Origin: Deltaproteobacteria bacterium
GTDB taxonomy: Bacteria > Desulfobacterota > Binatia > UTPRO1
Assembly (NCBI GenBank): GCA_020848745.1
Contig: JADLHM010000143.1
Coordinates: forward strand, 1 to 39,658
DNA: 39,658 nt
Reading direction: 5' to 3'
Shown: positions 15,601-24,277 of the stretch, in pieces
How positions within the stretch are numbered: the first letter of the stretch is position 1
How the letters are laid out: every line of letters begins with the position of its first letter
The notes under the pieces: generated by a model
What the model was told of the DNA's origin: nothing
The model's input: only the letters and a program-made list of their open reading frames with translations
The model's database searches: none
Made by a program: the position numbers and the translations under genes

Positions 15601-18600
15601 ATGAGCTTCGTTCATCTCCACCTGCACACGCAGTACAGTCTCCTCGACGGCGCCAACAAGATCGCGAACCTGATCCCGCAGGTGAAGAAGCTCGGGATGC
15701 CGGCAGTCGCGATGACCGATCACGGCAACATGTTCGGCGCGATCGAGTTCTACAAGACCTGCGTCGCGAACGCGGTGCAGCCGATCATCGGTTGCGAGGT
15801 CTATCTGGCGCCGCGCGGCCGCGCCGAGCGCGGCCCGCAGCAGCGCGCCGACGACTACGAGGCGGGCGGCAACTTCCACATGATCCTGCTCGCCATGAAC
15901 ATGCAGGGCTACAAGAACCTCTGCAAAATGGTGAGCCTCTCCTATCAGGAGGGCTTCTACTTCAAGCCGCGTATCGACAAGGAGCTGCTCCGCGAGCTGA
16001 ACGGCGGGCTGATCGCGACGAGCGGCTGCCTCTCGGGCGAGATCAACCGCGCCTTCGCGGCCGACAACTACGCGCGGGGGCGCGAGCTCGCGACCGAGTA
16101 TCTCGAGATCTTCGGTGACCGCTACTACCTCGAGATCCAGGACAATCACATCCCGGTCCAGAACACGTGCAACCAGATGCTGAAGGAGCTCGGGAGGGAT
16201 CTCGGCATCCCGCTCCTCGCCACCAACGACTGCCACTATCTGACGAAGGAGGATGCGCGCGCTCACGAGGTGCTGCTCTGCATCCAGACCGGGAAGACGC
16301 TGAACGACCCGGCGCGCTGGAAGTTCGACACGGACCAGCTCTACGTCAAAAGCCTGGACGACCTGCGCGAAGCCTTCAAGGACGTTCCGGAGGCGATCGA
16401 GAACACGCTCGAGGTCGCGAAGCGTTGCGACCTCGAGCTCAAGAGCCACGACTACGAGTTCCCGGCCTATCGCACCGACCGGGGCGAGACCCTCGATCAG
16501 CGGCTCGACAAGGCGGCGCGGACGGGCTTGGAAGAGCGCCTCGCCGCCGGCTGCGGCGTCGGCAAGGAGCCCATCACCGGCGACGCGGCGCAGCCCTATT
16601 GGGACCGGCTCGAGTTCGAGCTCCAGAGCATCAACAAGCTGCAGTTCGCCGGCTATTTTCTGATCGTCTCCGATTTCATCAATTGGGCAAAGGGAGCGGG
16701 CATACCGGTCGGACCAGGGCGAGGCTCCGCGGCGGGCTCGCTCGTCGCGTACGCGCTCCGGATCACCGACCTCGATCCGCTACCCTACAAGCTGATCTTC
16801 GAGCGCTTCCTGAACCCGGGCCGCAAGTCGATGCCCGACATCGACGTCGACTTCTGCTACGAGCGCCGCGAAGAAGTCATCCGCTACGTACGCGAGAAGT
16901 ACGGCGAGGACCGCGTCGCCGGCATCATCACGTTCGGGACCCTGAAGGGGAAAGCCGCCATCAAAGACGTCGGACGCGTCCTCGAGTTCTCGTACGGCGA
17001 GACCGACAAGATGGCGAAGCTCTACCCCGCGCCGGTCCAGGGAAAGGATTACCCGCTCGAGAAGGCGCTCAAGATCGAGCCGAGGCTCGGCGAGATGCGC
17101 GACCGCGGCACCGACCGCGAGCGCGAGCTCTTCGACTACGCGTTCCGGCTCGAAGGCCTCATGCGGCACGCCTCGCGTCATGCCGCCGGCATCGTGATCG
17201 CGAACCGGCCGCTCTCGGAGTACCTGCCGCTCTTCGTCGACAAGGAAGGCGCGGTCCTCACGCAGTACTCGATGAACGACGTCGAATGGATCGGTCTCAT
17301 CAAGTTCGACTTTCTGGGCCTGAAGACCCTGACCTTTCTCGCCGACGCCGTGGCGATCATCCGCGCCCGCCGCCCCGAGGCGCACGACCTCGATCTCGCG
17401 AAGCTGCCGCTCGACGACCCCAAGACCTACAAGCTCCTCGCGAAGGGCGACACCGTCGGCATCTTCCAGATGGAGTCCGGCGGCATGCGGAAGATGATCA
17501 CCCAGCTCCGGCCGAGCCGCTTCGAGGATCTGATCGCCGCGCTCGCGCTCTTCCGGCCCGGTCCGCTCGACAGCGGCATGGACCAGGACTTCATCAAGCG
17601 GAAGCACGGCAAGGAGAAGATCGTCTACGATCACCCGCTCCTCGAGGGCGTGCTGAACGAGACGTACGGCACGATGATCTACCAGGAGCAGGTCATGCAG
17701 ATCGCCCAGGTACTCGCCGGCTACTCGCTCCAGGACGCAGACAATCTCCGCAAGGCGATGGGCAAGAAGAGGCCGGAGGAGATGGACAAGGAACGCGACC
17801 GCTTCCAGAAGGGAGCGGTCGGGCAGGGCATCAAGGCGGAGCTCGCGGCGCGCATCTTCGAGCAGATGGAGAAGTTCGCGGCATACGGTTTCAACAAGTC
17901 CCACAGCGCGGCCTACGCGCTGATCTCCTTTCAGACCGCGTACCTCAAGGCGCACTACCCGACGGAGTTCATGGCGGCGCTCCTCTCCCTCGAGATGGGC
18001 GACACCGACAGCACCTACAAGAACATCGCCGAGTGCCGGACCCACGGCATCGCGATCCTGCCGCCCGACATCAACGAGAGCGGCGAGAGGTTCACGGTGA
18101 CGGCGCCGCACGGCGGCACGAGCAAGGGCATCCGCTTCGGCCTCGGCGCCGTGAAGGGCGTCGGGTCGAAAGCAATCGAGATCATCCAGAAGGCGCGGGA
18201 CGAGGGCGGCCCGTACAAGGACCTCTCCGACTTCTGCAACCGCGTCCGCGGCCAGCAGATCAACCGCCGCGTGCTCGAGTCGCTGATCAAGTGCGGGGCC
18301 TTCGACTCCCTGCATACGTCACGCGCAACCGTGCTTTCGGAGGGCGAGATGGGCGCAACGTCCTATCTCGACCGCGTGATGCAATGGGCCGCGACCGCCG
18401 GCGAGGCGGCCGGGCAGATCACGCTCTTCAAGCTCGACAGCGTGGCGCCGCCGAAGCCGCCTGCCAACGTGGCGGAGTGGACCGACAAGCAACGCCTCTC
18501 GGCCGAGAAGGAGACCGTCGGCTTCTACATCACGGGCCACCCGCTCGATAAGTACGACAACGACCTGCGTCGCCTCGTGAGCGCCGCCATCGCCGACCTC

Positions 18601-19110
18601 GGCGGCCGGCAGAACGGCGAGCAGATCAAGGCGGGCGGCGTCGTCCACACGCTCAAGCTCAAGAACAACAAGAAGGGCGACCGTTACGCGACCTTCAACC
18701 TCGAGGACAAGAGCGGCACGATCGAGGTGATCGTGTGGCCCGAGGCCTTTCGCAAGTACGAGCCCCGCATCGTCTCCGACGAACCGATCTACGTCGCCGG
18801 CAAGCTCGAGGTCGGCGAGGATCGCTGCCAGATCATCGCCGACGAGATCGGCGCGCTCGCCGACATGCGCTTCAAGAACGCGAAAGAGATGTGCCTGGTC
18901 TTCCAGGAAGGTCTCACTCCCGAGCGCGCCGAGGCGCTGTCGCGGACGCTTCAGGCGCACCCCGGGAACCGCGCCGTCACCCTCCAGGTGATGGACGACG
19001 ACCAGAGCATCGTCGCCAATGTGCGGCTCCCGAAGTTCAAGGTGTCGCCGAGCGAGAAGCTCGCCGACGCGGTCGAACGGCTCGGAGCCCGTATCAACTA
19101 CATCCAGTAG
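15601..19110 (+). CDS. dnaE: DNA polymerase III subunit alpha
   Basis: The replicative polymerase catalytic subunit, 1169 residues, a normal length. The N-terminal PHP domain begins FVHLHLHTQYSLLDGANK and retains the metal-site-type motifs MTDHGNMFG, LSGEI and ATNDCHYL, unlike the degenerate PHP of E. coli. The palm contains PDIDVDF near residue 412, with two of the catalytic Asp residues, after GPGRGSAAGS. The finger region includes YQEQVMQIAQ and GYSLQDADNLRKAMGKK. A tandem HhH region follows. An OB fold (KAGGVVHTLKLKNNKKGDRYATF) lies near residue 1015. The ATG at 15601 gives the usual N-terminus; AGGGG lies six bases ahead. Confidence 0.97.
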   Translation: MSFVHLHLHTQYSLLDGANKIANLIPQVKKLGMPAVAMTDHGNMFGAIEFYKTCVANAVQPIIGCEVYLAPRGRAERGPQQRADDYEAGGNFHMILLAMNMQGYKNLCKMVSLSYQEGFYFKPRIDKELLRELNGGLIATSGCLSGEINRAFAADNYARGRELATEYLEIFGDRYYLEIQDNHIPVQNTCNQMLKELGRDLGIPLLATNDCHYLTKEDARAHEVLLCIQTGKTLNDPARWKFDTDQLYVKSLDDLREAFKDVPEAIENTLEVAKRCDLELKSHDYEFPAYRTDRGETLDQRLDKAARTGLEERLAAGCGVGKEPITGDAAQPYWDRLEFELQSINKLQFAGYFLIVSDFINWAKGAGIPVGPGRGSAAGSLVAYALRITDLDPLPYKLIFERFLNPGRKSMPDIDVDFCYERREEVIRYVREKYGEDRVAGIITFGTLKGKAAIKDVGRVLEFSYGETDKMAKLYPAPVQGKDYPLEKALKIEPRLGEMRDRGTDRERELFDYAFRLEGLMRHASRHAAGIVIANRPLSEYLPLFVDKEGAVLTQYSMNDVEWIGLIKFDFLGLKTLTFLADAVAIIRARRPEAHDLDLAKLPLDDPKTYKLLAKGDTVGIFQMESGGMRKMITQLRPSRFEDLIAALALFRPGPLDSGMDQDFIKRKHGKEKIVYDHPLLEGVLNETYGTMIYQEQVMQIAQVLAGYSLQDADNLRKAMGKKRPEEMDKERDRFQKGAVGQGIKAELAARIFEQMEKFAAYGFNKSHSAAYALISFQTAYLKAHYPTEFMAALLSLEMGDTDSTYKNIAECRTHGIAILPPDINESGERFTVTAPHGGTSKGIRFGLGAVKGVGSKAIEIIQKARDEGGPYKDLSDFCNRVRGQQINRRVLESLIKCGAFDSLHTSRATVLSEGEMGATSYLDRVMQWAATAGEAAGQITLFKLDSVAPPKPPANVAEWTDKQRLSAEKETVGFYITGHPLDKYDNDLRRLVSAAIADLGGRQNGEQIKAGGVVHTLKLKNNKKGDRYATFNLEDKSGTIEVIVWPEAFRKYEPRIVSDEPIYVAGKLEVGEDRCQIIADEIGALADMRFKNAKEMCLVFQEGLTPERAEALSRTLQAHPGNRAVTLQVMDDDQSIVANVRLPKFKVSPSEKLADAVERLGARINYIQ

Positions 19111-19121
19111 ACGTATCGAGG

Positions 19122-19838
19122 ATGGCGATCGACACCGTCTTCCTCGACGCCGGCGGCGTGCTGGTCTTCCCGAACTGGCATCGCGTCGCCGAGGCGCTCG
19201 CGCGCCACGGCCTCGCGACGACCGGAGAGGCTCTGGCCGCCGTCGAGTGGCGCGCCAAGCACGAGGTCGACACCGGCGCCGCGGGGCAGTCCGACCTGGT
19301 GCGTGGCTGGCTCGTGTTCGGCCGCGTCTTCGCGCACGCGGGCGTGACCCGCGGCGGCGCGATCGATCCCGCCGTCGCCCGCGCGATCGATCGCGCGATC
19401 GGCGACCTGCAGCGGTACCACGCGGACCACAACCTCTGGGAACGCGTACCGCCGGACGTCGTCCCGGCGCTCCGGCGTCTGCGTGCCGCTGGCCGGAAGC
19501 TCGTCGTCGTCTCCAACGCCAACGGACGCATGCGAGCGGCGCTCGATCGGGTCGGCATCGGCCCGCACGTCGACCTCGTGATCGACTCGTTCGAGGAGGG
19601 GGTAGAGAAGCCGGATCCTCGGATCTTCACACGCGCTCTCGATCGCGTCGGCGCACGACCCGCCACCACCCTGCACGTCGGCGACCTCTTCCACACCGAC
19701 GTCGTCGGCGCACGCGCCGCGGGGCTCCGAGCCATCCTCCTCGACATGGCCGACCTCTACCGCGATGTCGATTGCGAGCGCGTGCGGTCCCTCGCCGAGC
19801 TCGCCGACCGGCTCGACGGCTGGCCCTCGCGTCCGTAG
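19122..19838 (+). CDS. HAD-superfamily protein with DxG nucleophile motif
   Basis: A 238-residue HAD-like protein starting 11 bases after dnaE. Motif I reads FLDAGGVLVFPNW, with Asp9 followed by Gly11 where phosphatases usually have a second Asp. The other motifs are regular: VSNANGR (motif II), VEKPDPRIF (Lys, motif III) and HVGDLFHTDVVGAR (motif IV). Loss of the second Asp, the general acid in phosphatases, is seen in dehalogenase- and epoxide-hydrolase-N-like subgroups, so phosphatase activity should not be assumed. It may be co-transcribed with dnaE. Confidence 0.82.
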   Translation: MAIDTVFLDAGGVLVFPNWHRVAEALARHGLATTGEALAAVEWRAKHEVDTGAAGQSDLVRGWLVFGRVFAHAGVTRGGAIDPAVARAIDRAIGDLQRYHADHNLWERVPPDVVPALRRLRAAGRKLVVVSNANGRMRAALDRVGIGPHVDLVIDSFEEGVEKPDPRIFTRALDRVGARPATTLHVGDLFHTDVVGARAAGLRAILLDMADLYRDVDCERVRSLAELADRLDGWPSRP

Positions 19839-19942
19839 GGAAAGGCGCCGACCGGCGGCGCGCCCGCTTCCGCGCGCGACCCGTGCGGCATCGCGAACCC
19901 GCCGGTTTCGTTTCGCACGATCCCTATGTCAGGATGCCCACG

Positions 19943-21271
19943 ATGAAGGGGGGCACGCGGGACGTCGGACGACCGATCGAGCGCGCGGTGCTGGTCGGGG
20001 TCGATACCGGCGGCCCGCGTCAGGACGGCGCGAGCATCGGCGCGGACGAATCGCTGCGGGAGCTCGAGCGCCTCGCGCGGACCGCAGGCGTCGAGCCAGC
20101 CGCGATCCTCCACCAGAACGTGCGTCAGATCAGCCCCGCAACGTACATCGGGAAGGGCAAGGTCGAGGAGCTGACCGAAACCGTCAAGGCGCTCGGCGCG
20201 TCGACCGTCCTGATCGACGAGAACCTGTCTCCGGGGCAGCAGCGCACGCTCACCGAGCGCATCGGGGTGAAGGTCCTCGACCGGAGCCAGCTCATCCTCG
20301 ACATCTTCGCGGCCCGCGCGCGGAGCCTCGAGGGCAAGCTGCAGGTGGAGCTCGCGCAGCTCGAATACATGCTGCCGCGCCTCACCCGGGCCTGGACCCA
20401 TCTCTCGCGCCTCGGCGGCGGCGGCGTCGGCACGCGCGGCCCCGGCGAGACGCAGCTCGAGGTCGATCGGCGGCGCGTGCGCGAGAAGATCGTGCGCTTG
20501 AAGCGCCGGATCGCCGAGGTGGAACGGACGCGCGAGCTCCATCGCAAAGAGCGCGCCGACGTACCCTACGTGACGATCGCGCTCGTCGGCTACACCAACG
20601 CGGGGAAGTCGACGCTCATGAACGCGCTCACCGACGCCGGCGTCCTGGTCGAGGACAAGCTCTTCGCGACGCTCGATCCGACCGTGCGCCGGCTCGATCT
20701 GCCGGGCGGCGAACGCGCCCTCCTGGTCGACACGGTCGGCTTCATCCACCGCCTGCCGCACCAGCTGATCGAGGCGTTCAAGAGCACCCTCGAGGAGGTG
20801 CGCCGCGCCGATCTGCTCCTGCACGTCGTCGACGCGACGAACCCGGAAGCGGAGCAGCAGATCGCCATCGTCGAGCGCGTCCTCGACGAGATCGGCGCCG
20901 GCACGACCCCCACGATCCTCGCCTGGAACAAGATCGATCGCGCGGGAGAGGGTGCGGCGCCGCCGCGGGACGTGGCGGCGCATCCGCAGATCGTCGGCGT
21001 CGCCGCCATCTCGGCCGCGACCGGCCGGGGCCTTCCCGACCTCCTCGCGGCGATCGAGCGCCGGCTCGACCGCGAACGGGTGCGGATCGAGGTGACGATC
21101 CCCGCGAGCCGCGGCGACCTGCTCGCGTGGGTGCACCGCGCGGCGAAGGTCGTGCACGAGCACTACGAGGACGGCGCGGCGCGGGTGACAGCGCTCGCGA
21201 GCCCGAAACTCGCGGGGCAGCTCCGGAAGGAGCTCGAGGTGACGGCGTGCTCAACGTCCCCAACGTCCTGA
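19943..21271 (+). CDS. hflX: Ribosome-associated GTPase HflX
   Basis: HflX binds 50S subunits and splits stalled or hibernating ribosomes, for example after heat stress. The N-terminal HflX domain includes ATYIGKGKVEEL and ENLSPGQQRTLTE, and then a family-specific linker with LSRLGGGGVGTRGPGETQLEVDRR. The G domain has GYTNAGKST (G1), VDTVGF (G3) and AWNKID (G4). I chose the ATG at 19943, eight bases after AGGA, giving 442 residues; an in-frame ATG at 19934 is the alternative. The last 25 bases overlap the next gene in another frame, so the two are probably translationally coupled. Confidence 0.94.
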   Translation: MKGGTRDVGRPIERAVLVGVDTGGPRQDGASIGADESLRELERLARTAGVEPAAILHQNVRQISPATYIGKGKVEELTETVKALGASTVLIDENLSPGQQRTLTERIGVKVLDRSQLILDIFAARARSLEGKLQVELAQLEYMLPRLTRAWTHLSRLGGGGVGTRGPGETQLEVDRRRVREKIVRLKRRIAEVERTRELHRKERADVPYVTIALVGYTNAGKSTLMNALTDAGVLVEDKLFATLDPTVRRLDLPGGERALLVDTVGFIHRLPHQLIEAFKSTLEEVRRADLLLHVVDATNPEAEQQIAIVERVLDEIGAGTTPTILAWNKIDRAGEGAAPPRDVAAHPQIVGVAAISAATGRGLPDLLAAIERRLDRERVRIEVTIPASRGDLLAWVHRAAKVVHEHYEDGAARVTALASPKLAGQLRKELEVTACSTSPTS

Positions 21272-21801
21272 CGCTCGTCCGCATCCTCACGATCCCCGCG
21301 TTCCTCATCCTGCTCACGAATGGGCGGCCCGGGATGGCGCTCGCGGTCTTCGTCGCCGGCGGCATTACCGACGCGCTCGACGGCGCGATCGCGCGCCTCA
21401 CGAACACCAAGACGGAACTCGGCGCGATCCTCGATCCGCTCGCCGACAAGCTCCTCTTGTTGAGCTCGTTCTGCGTGCTTGCGCTCATGGATCTCGTGCC
21501 GAACTGGCTCACGGTCCTCGTGCTCTTCCGCGACGTCTTCCTCCTCGTCGGCTACTTCTTCCTCTTCGTCTTCACCGGCGAGTGGATCGAGGTGCGCCCA
21601 AGCGTCGTCGGCAAGGTGACGACGTTCTTCCAGCTGGCCTCGGTCACGATCGTGCTCGTGAGCGTTTCCTGGCCCGAGGCGATTCCGCCGCCCGCCCGCC
21701 TCATGCTCTTCGTCGGAGCGGCGACCTTCACCGCGCTCTCGGGACTCCAGTACATGGCGCGCGGCCTCCGGTGGCTGAGCGTTCGCGACAGCGACGGCTG
21801 A
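21247..21801 (+). CDS. CDP-alcohol phosphatidyltransferase (PgsA-like)
   Basis: A 184-residue membrane enzyme of phospholipid synthesis. It has the complete CDP-alcohol phosphotransferase signature D..DG..AR........G...D...D, read here as DALDGAIARLTNTKTEL followed by GAILDPLADK (about residues 43-69). Several hydrophobic segments flank it. The start NVPNVLTLVRILTIPAFL is typical of phosphatidylglycerophosphate synthase, which makes PGP from CDP-diacylglycerol and glycerol-3-phosphate. Cardiolipin synthases of this family look similar, so I give no symbol. The start is the GTG at 21247, with GAGGTG five bases ahead, inside the end of hflX. Confidence 0.87.
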   Translation: MLNVPNVLTLVRILTIPAFLILLTNGRPGMALAVFVAGGITDALDGAIARLTNTKTELGAILDPLADKLLLLSSFCVLALMDLVPNWLTVLVLFRDVFLLVGYFFLFVFTGEWIEVRPSVVGKVTTFFQLASVTIVLVSVSWPEAIPPPARLMLFVGAATFTALSGLQYMARGLRWLSVRDSDG

Positions 21802-21857
21802 TCGCCCTTCGCGTGGCGGGGTCGCTCAGGTATGGTGCGCGTGTGCCTCGTCCCGCG

Positions 21858-22613
21858 ATGCAGACGCTGCTGCCGACCGTCATCGAAGCCGGCGAGCTCG
21901 CGCGGAGCTTCTTCCGCAACGTCACCGCCGAGCGCAAGGCCGACCAGACGCTGGTGACCGCGGCCGACCGCGCCGTCGAGGAGTTCCTGACGCCGCGGAT
22001 GTCGGCGCTCCTCCCCGGCGTTCGCGTCCTCGGCGAAGAGTTCGGCGCAACCGGCACGAGCGGCGCCGAGTACACGCTCACGCTCGATCCGATCGACGGC
22101 ACCGCGGCCTTCATCTCCGGTCTGCCGACGTGGTGCATCACCCTCGGACTCCTCCGCCACGAGATCGCGGTCGGCGGCGTCACCTACCTCCCGATGACGG
22201 GGGAGACCTACCTCGCGGACGAGGACGTCGCGGAGTGGAACGGCCGCTCGATCGTGCGACGGACCGGGGCGGCGGGGGAGGGCGACCTCTTCATGCTCAC
22301 GCACTCGGAGTACCATCGGAGTGAGGCGCGCCGCTTCCCGGGCAAGATCCGTTCGCTCGGCTCGACCGCCTACCACATGGCCCTGGTCGCACGCGGCGCC
22401 GCGGTCGCCGCGATCCTCGGCCGTCCCCGCCTCTGGGACGTCGCCGCGGGCGCCGCGATGCTGCGCGCCATCGGCGGCGAGCTGCGCTACCGGTCGGGCG
22501 CGGTCGCCGACCTCGGCGCGCTCCTCGGCGGCGAGCGGGCGCGGGATCAGCTGGTCGCGGCGGCGCCCGGCATGATCGACGAGATCCTGAAGCTGGTCGG
22601 GCCGACGCCATGA
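21858..22613 (+). CDS. Inositol-monophosphatase-family phosphatase
   Basis: A 251-residue protein of the Mg-dependent, Li-sensitive phosphatase superfamily (inositol monophosphatase, histidinol phosphatase HisN, CysQ). The metal ligands are in place: Glu60/Glu61 in LGEEFG, Asp77 and Asp80 in the signature DPIDGT, and an Asp in LWDVAAGAAML near the C-terminus. Substrate cannot be read from sequence. I chose the ATG at 21858; a GTG at 21843 would add five residues. Neither has a strong Shine-Dalgarno site. Its TGA overlaps the ATG of the next gene. Confidence 0.86.
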   Translation: MQTLLPTVIEAGELARSFFRNVTAERKADQTLVTAADRAVEEFLTPRMSALLPGVRVLGEEFGATGTSGAEYTLTLDPIDGTAAFISGLPTWCITLGLLRHEIAVGGVTYLPMTGETYLADEDVAEWNGRSIVRRTGAAGEGDLFMLTHSEYHRSEARRFPGKIRSLGSTAYHMALVARGAAVAAILGRPRLWDVAAGAAMLRAIGGELRYRSGAVADLGALLGGERARDQLVAAAPGMIDEILKLVGPTP

Positions 22614-23344
22614 ACCTCGCCGGGCGGACGGCGCTCGTGACCGGCGCCGCGCGCCGCCTCGGTCGCGCCATCGCCGAGGATCTTGCCGACGGGGGAGCGC
22701 GCGTCGCCGTCTGCCATCGGACGTCGACGTCCGAGGCCGAGGCGGTGATCGCCGGCATCCGCGCGGCCGGCGGGACCGCCGAAGGCTTCACCGCGGACCT
22801 CGCCGATCCACGGGCCGTCGAGCGCCTGGCGGCCGACGTGACCGACCGGATGGGGCCGGTCGACGTGCTCGTCAACAACGCCTCGGTGTTCTACCGGACG
22901 CCCCTCGAGACTCTCGACGTCGAAGCATGGGACGCCGTCATGGCGGTGAACCTCAAGGCGCCCTACCTGCTCTCGCTCCTCCTCGGACGCGCCATGCGCG
23001 CGCGCGGCACGGGCAAGATCGTGAACCTCGCCGACATCGCCGCCGAGCGGCCCTATCCCGGCTACCTGCCGTACAGCGTCTCGAAGGCCGGCATCGTGGC
23101 GCTGACACGCGCGCTCGCGCTCGATCTCGCGCCCGCGGTGCAGGTGAACTGCGTGGCGCCGGGCCCCGTTCTCGAAGCGATCGACGGAACGCCCGCCGCG
23201 ACCGCGGCGATCGTCCGGCGGACACCGCTCGGCCGCCTCGGCGACGCGCGCGACGTCGCCGCGGCGGTGCGCTTCCTCGTCGCGGGCAGCGACTTCGTGA
23301 CCGGCACGACGGTCGTCGTCGACGGAGGGCGGACGCTCGACTGA
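22610..23344 (+). CDS. Short-chain dehydrogenase, pteridine-reductase-like
   Basis: A 244-residue SDR. The NAD(P)-binding motif is TGAARRLGRAIA; the Arg-Arg pair and CHR after strand 2 suggest NADPH. NNAS is at 89-92. The catalytic set is Asp142, Tyr155 and Lys159, within LADIAAERPYPGYLPYSVSK. Asp replaces the usual Ser exactly 13 residues before Tyr, as in pteridine reductase PTR1 and FolM-like enzymes. Dihydrobiopterin or dihydromonapterin reduction is therefore more likely than fatty-acid ketoreduction, but this is inference. The ATG overlaps the previous stop (ATGA). Confidence 0.86.
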   Translation: MNLAGRTALVTGAARRLGRAIAEDLADGGARVAVCHRTSTSEAEAVIAGIRAAGGTAEGFTADLADPRAVERLAADVTDRMGPVDVLVNNASVFYRTPLETLDVEAWDAVMAVNLKAPYLLSLLLGRAMRARGTGKIVNLADIAAERPYPGYLPYSVSKAGIVALTRALALDLAPAVQVNCVAPGPVLEAIDGTPAATAAIVRRTPLGRLGDARDVAAAVRFLVAGSDFVTGTTVVVDGGRTLD

Positions 23345-23359
23345 GCGGCCGGACGGAGC

Positions 23360-24277
23360 GTGCGCTATCTCGTCGGCCGGCTCGCCTGGGCGCTCGTCAT
23401 CCTCCTCGGCACCACCTGGATCACCTTCGCCATCGTCTTTCTCGTCCCGGGCGACCCGGCACGTGTCGTCGCCGGACCGCGCGCCGACGCGACGACGCTC
23501 GCGACCATCCGCCACGAACTCGGGCTCGACCGCTCGCTGCCGGCGCAGTACGGCCGCTACCTCTGGCGGCTCGCGCGCGGCGACCTCGGCCGCTCCTACG
23601 CGAACCGGCAGCCGGTGGCCGCCACGCTCGCCCGCCGCCTGCCCGCGACCGCGGCGCTCGCCGCCGCCGGCCTCGCGATCGCGCTCGTCGTGGGGCTCGT
23701 CGGCGGCCTCACGACCGCGCCGTTCGCGGGCCGCTTCGTCGACCGGGCCGCCCTCGTCGGCGCGCTGGCGGTCCTCTCGGCCCCCGTCTTCTGGCTCGGC
23801 ATGATCGCGCTCTACTGGCTCGGGTTCCGCTGGCGGCTCGTGCCGCTCGGAGGCGCCGGGACCGTGCGCCACCTGCTGCTCCCGGCGCTGGTCCTCGGGG
23901 TCGGGACCGGCGCGTACTATGCGCGCCTCCTGCACACGAACCTGCAGGACGTGCTCGCGCTCGACTACGTGCGCGCCGCGCGCGCCCGCGGCGTCGGCCC
24001 GGTGCGTCTCCTCGCCGTCCACGCGCTCCGCAACGCCGCCTTGCCCCTCCTCACCATCGTCGGACTCGACTTCGCGGCGCTCATGAACGGCGTCGTGCTC
24101 ACCGAGACCGTCTTCCACTGGCCCGGGCTCGGTCGGCTGGCCTTCGACGCCGTGCTCGCGCTCGACGTTCCGGTCATCATGGGCACGGTCCTGCTGAGCG
24201 CGGCGCTCGTGGTCGCCACGAACCTCGTCGTCGATCTTCTCTACCGGATCGTCGATCCACGCATCCGCCTCGGATGA
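23360..24277 (+). CDS. Peptide ABC transporter permease, DppB/OppB type
   Basis: A 305-residue inner-membrane permease. The start VRYLVGRLAWALVILLGTTWITFAIVFLVPGDPA matches the DppB/OppB N-terminus, and the GTG at 23360 gives it directly. About six transmembrane segments are visible. The cytoplasmic EAA-type loop that contacts the ATPase is DYVRAARARGVGPVRLLAVHALRNAALPLLT, here quoted only by its ends (DYVRAARARG ... HALRNAALP). The C-terminal YRIVDPRIRLG is also family-typical. It works with the next gene as a heterodimer. Its TGA overlaps the next ATG. Confidence 0.92.
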   Translation: MRYLVGRLAWALVILLGTTWITFAIVFLVPGDPARVVAGPRADATTLATIRHELGLDRSLPAQYGRYLWRLARGDLGRSYANRQPVAATLARRLPATAALAAAGLAIALVVGLVGGLTTAPFAGRFVDRAALVGALAVLSAPVFWLGMIALYWLGFRWRLVPLGGAGTVRHLLLPALVLGVGTGAYYARLLHTNLQDVLALDYVRAARARGVGPVRLLAVHALRNAALPLLTIVGLDFAALMNGVVLTETVFHWPGLGRLAFDAVLALDVPVIMGTVLLSAALVVATNLVVDLLYRIVDPRIRLG

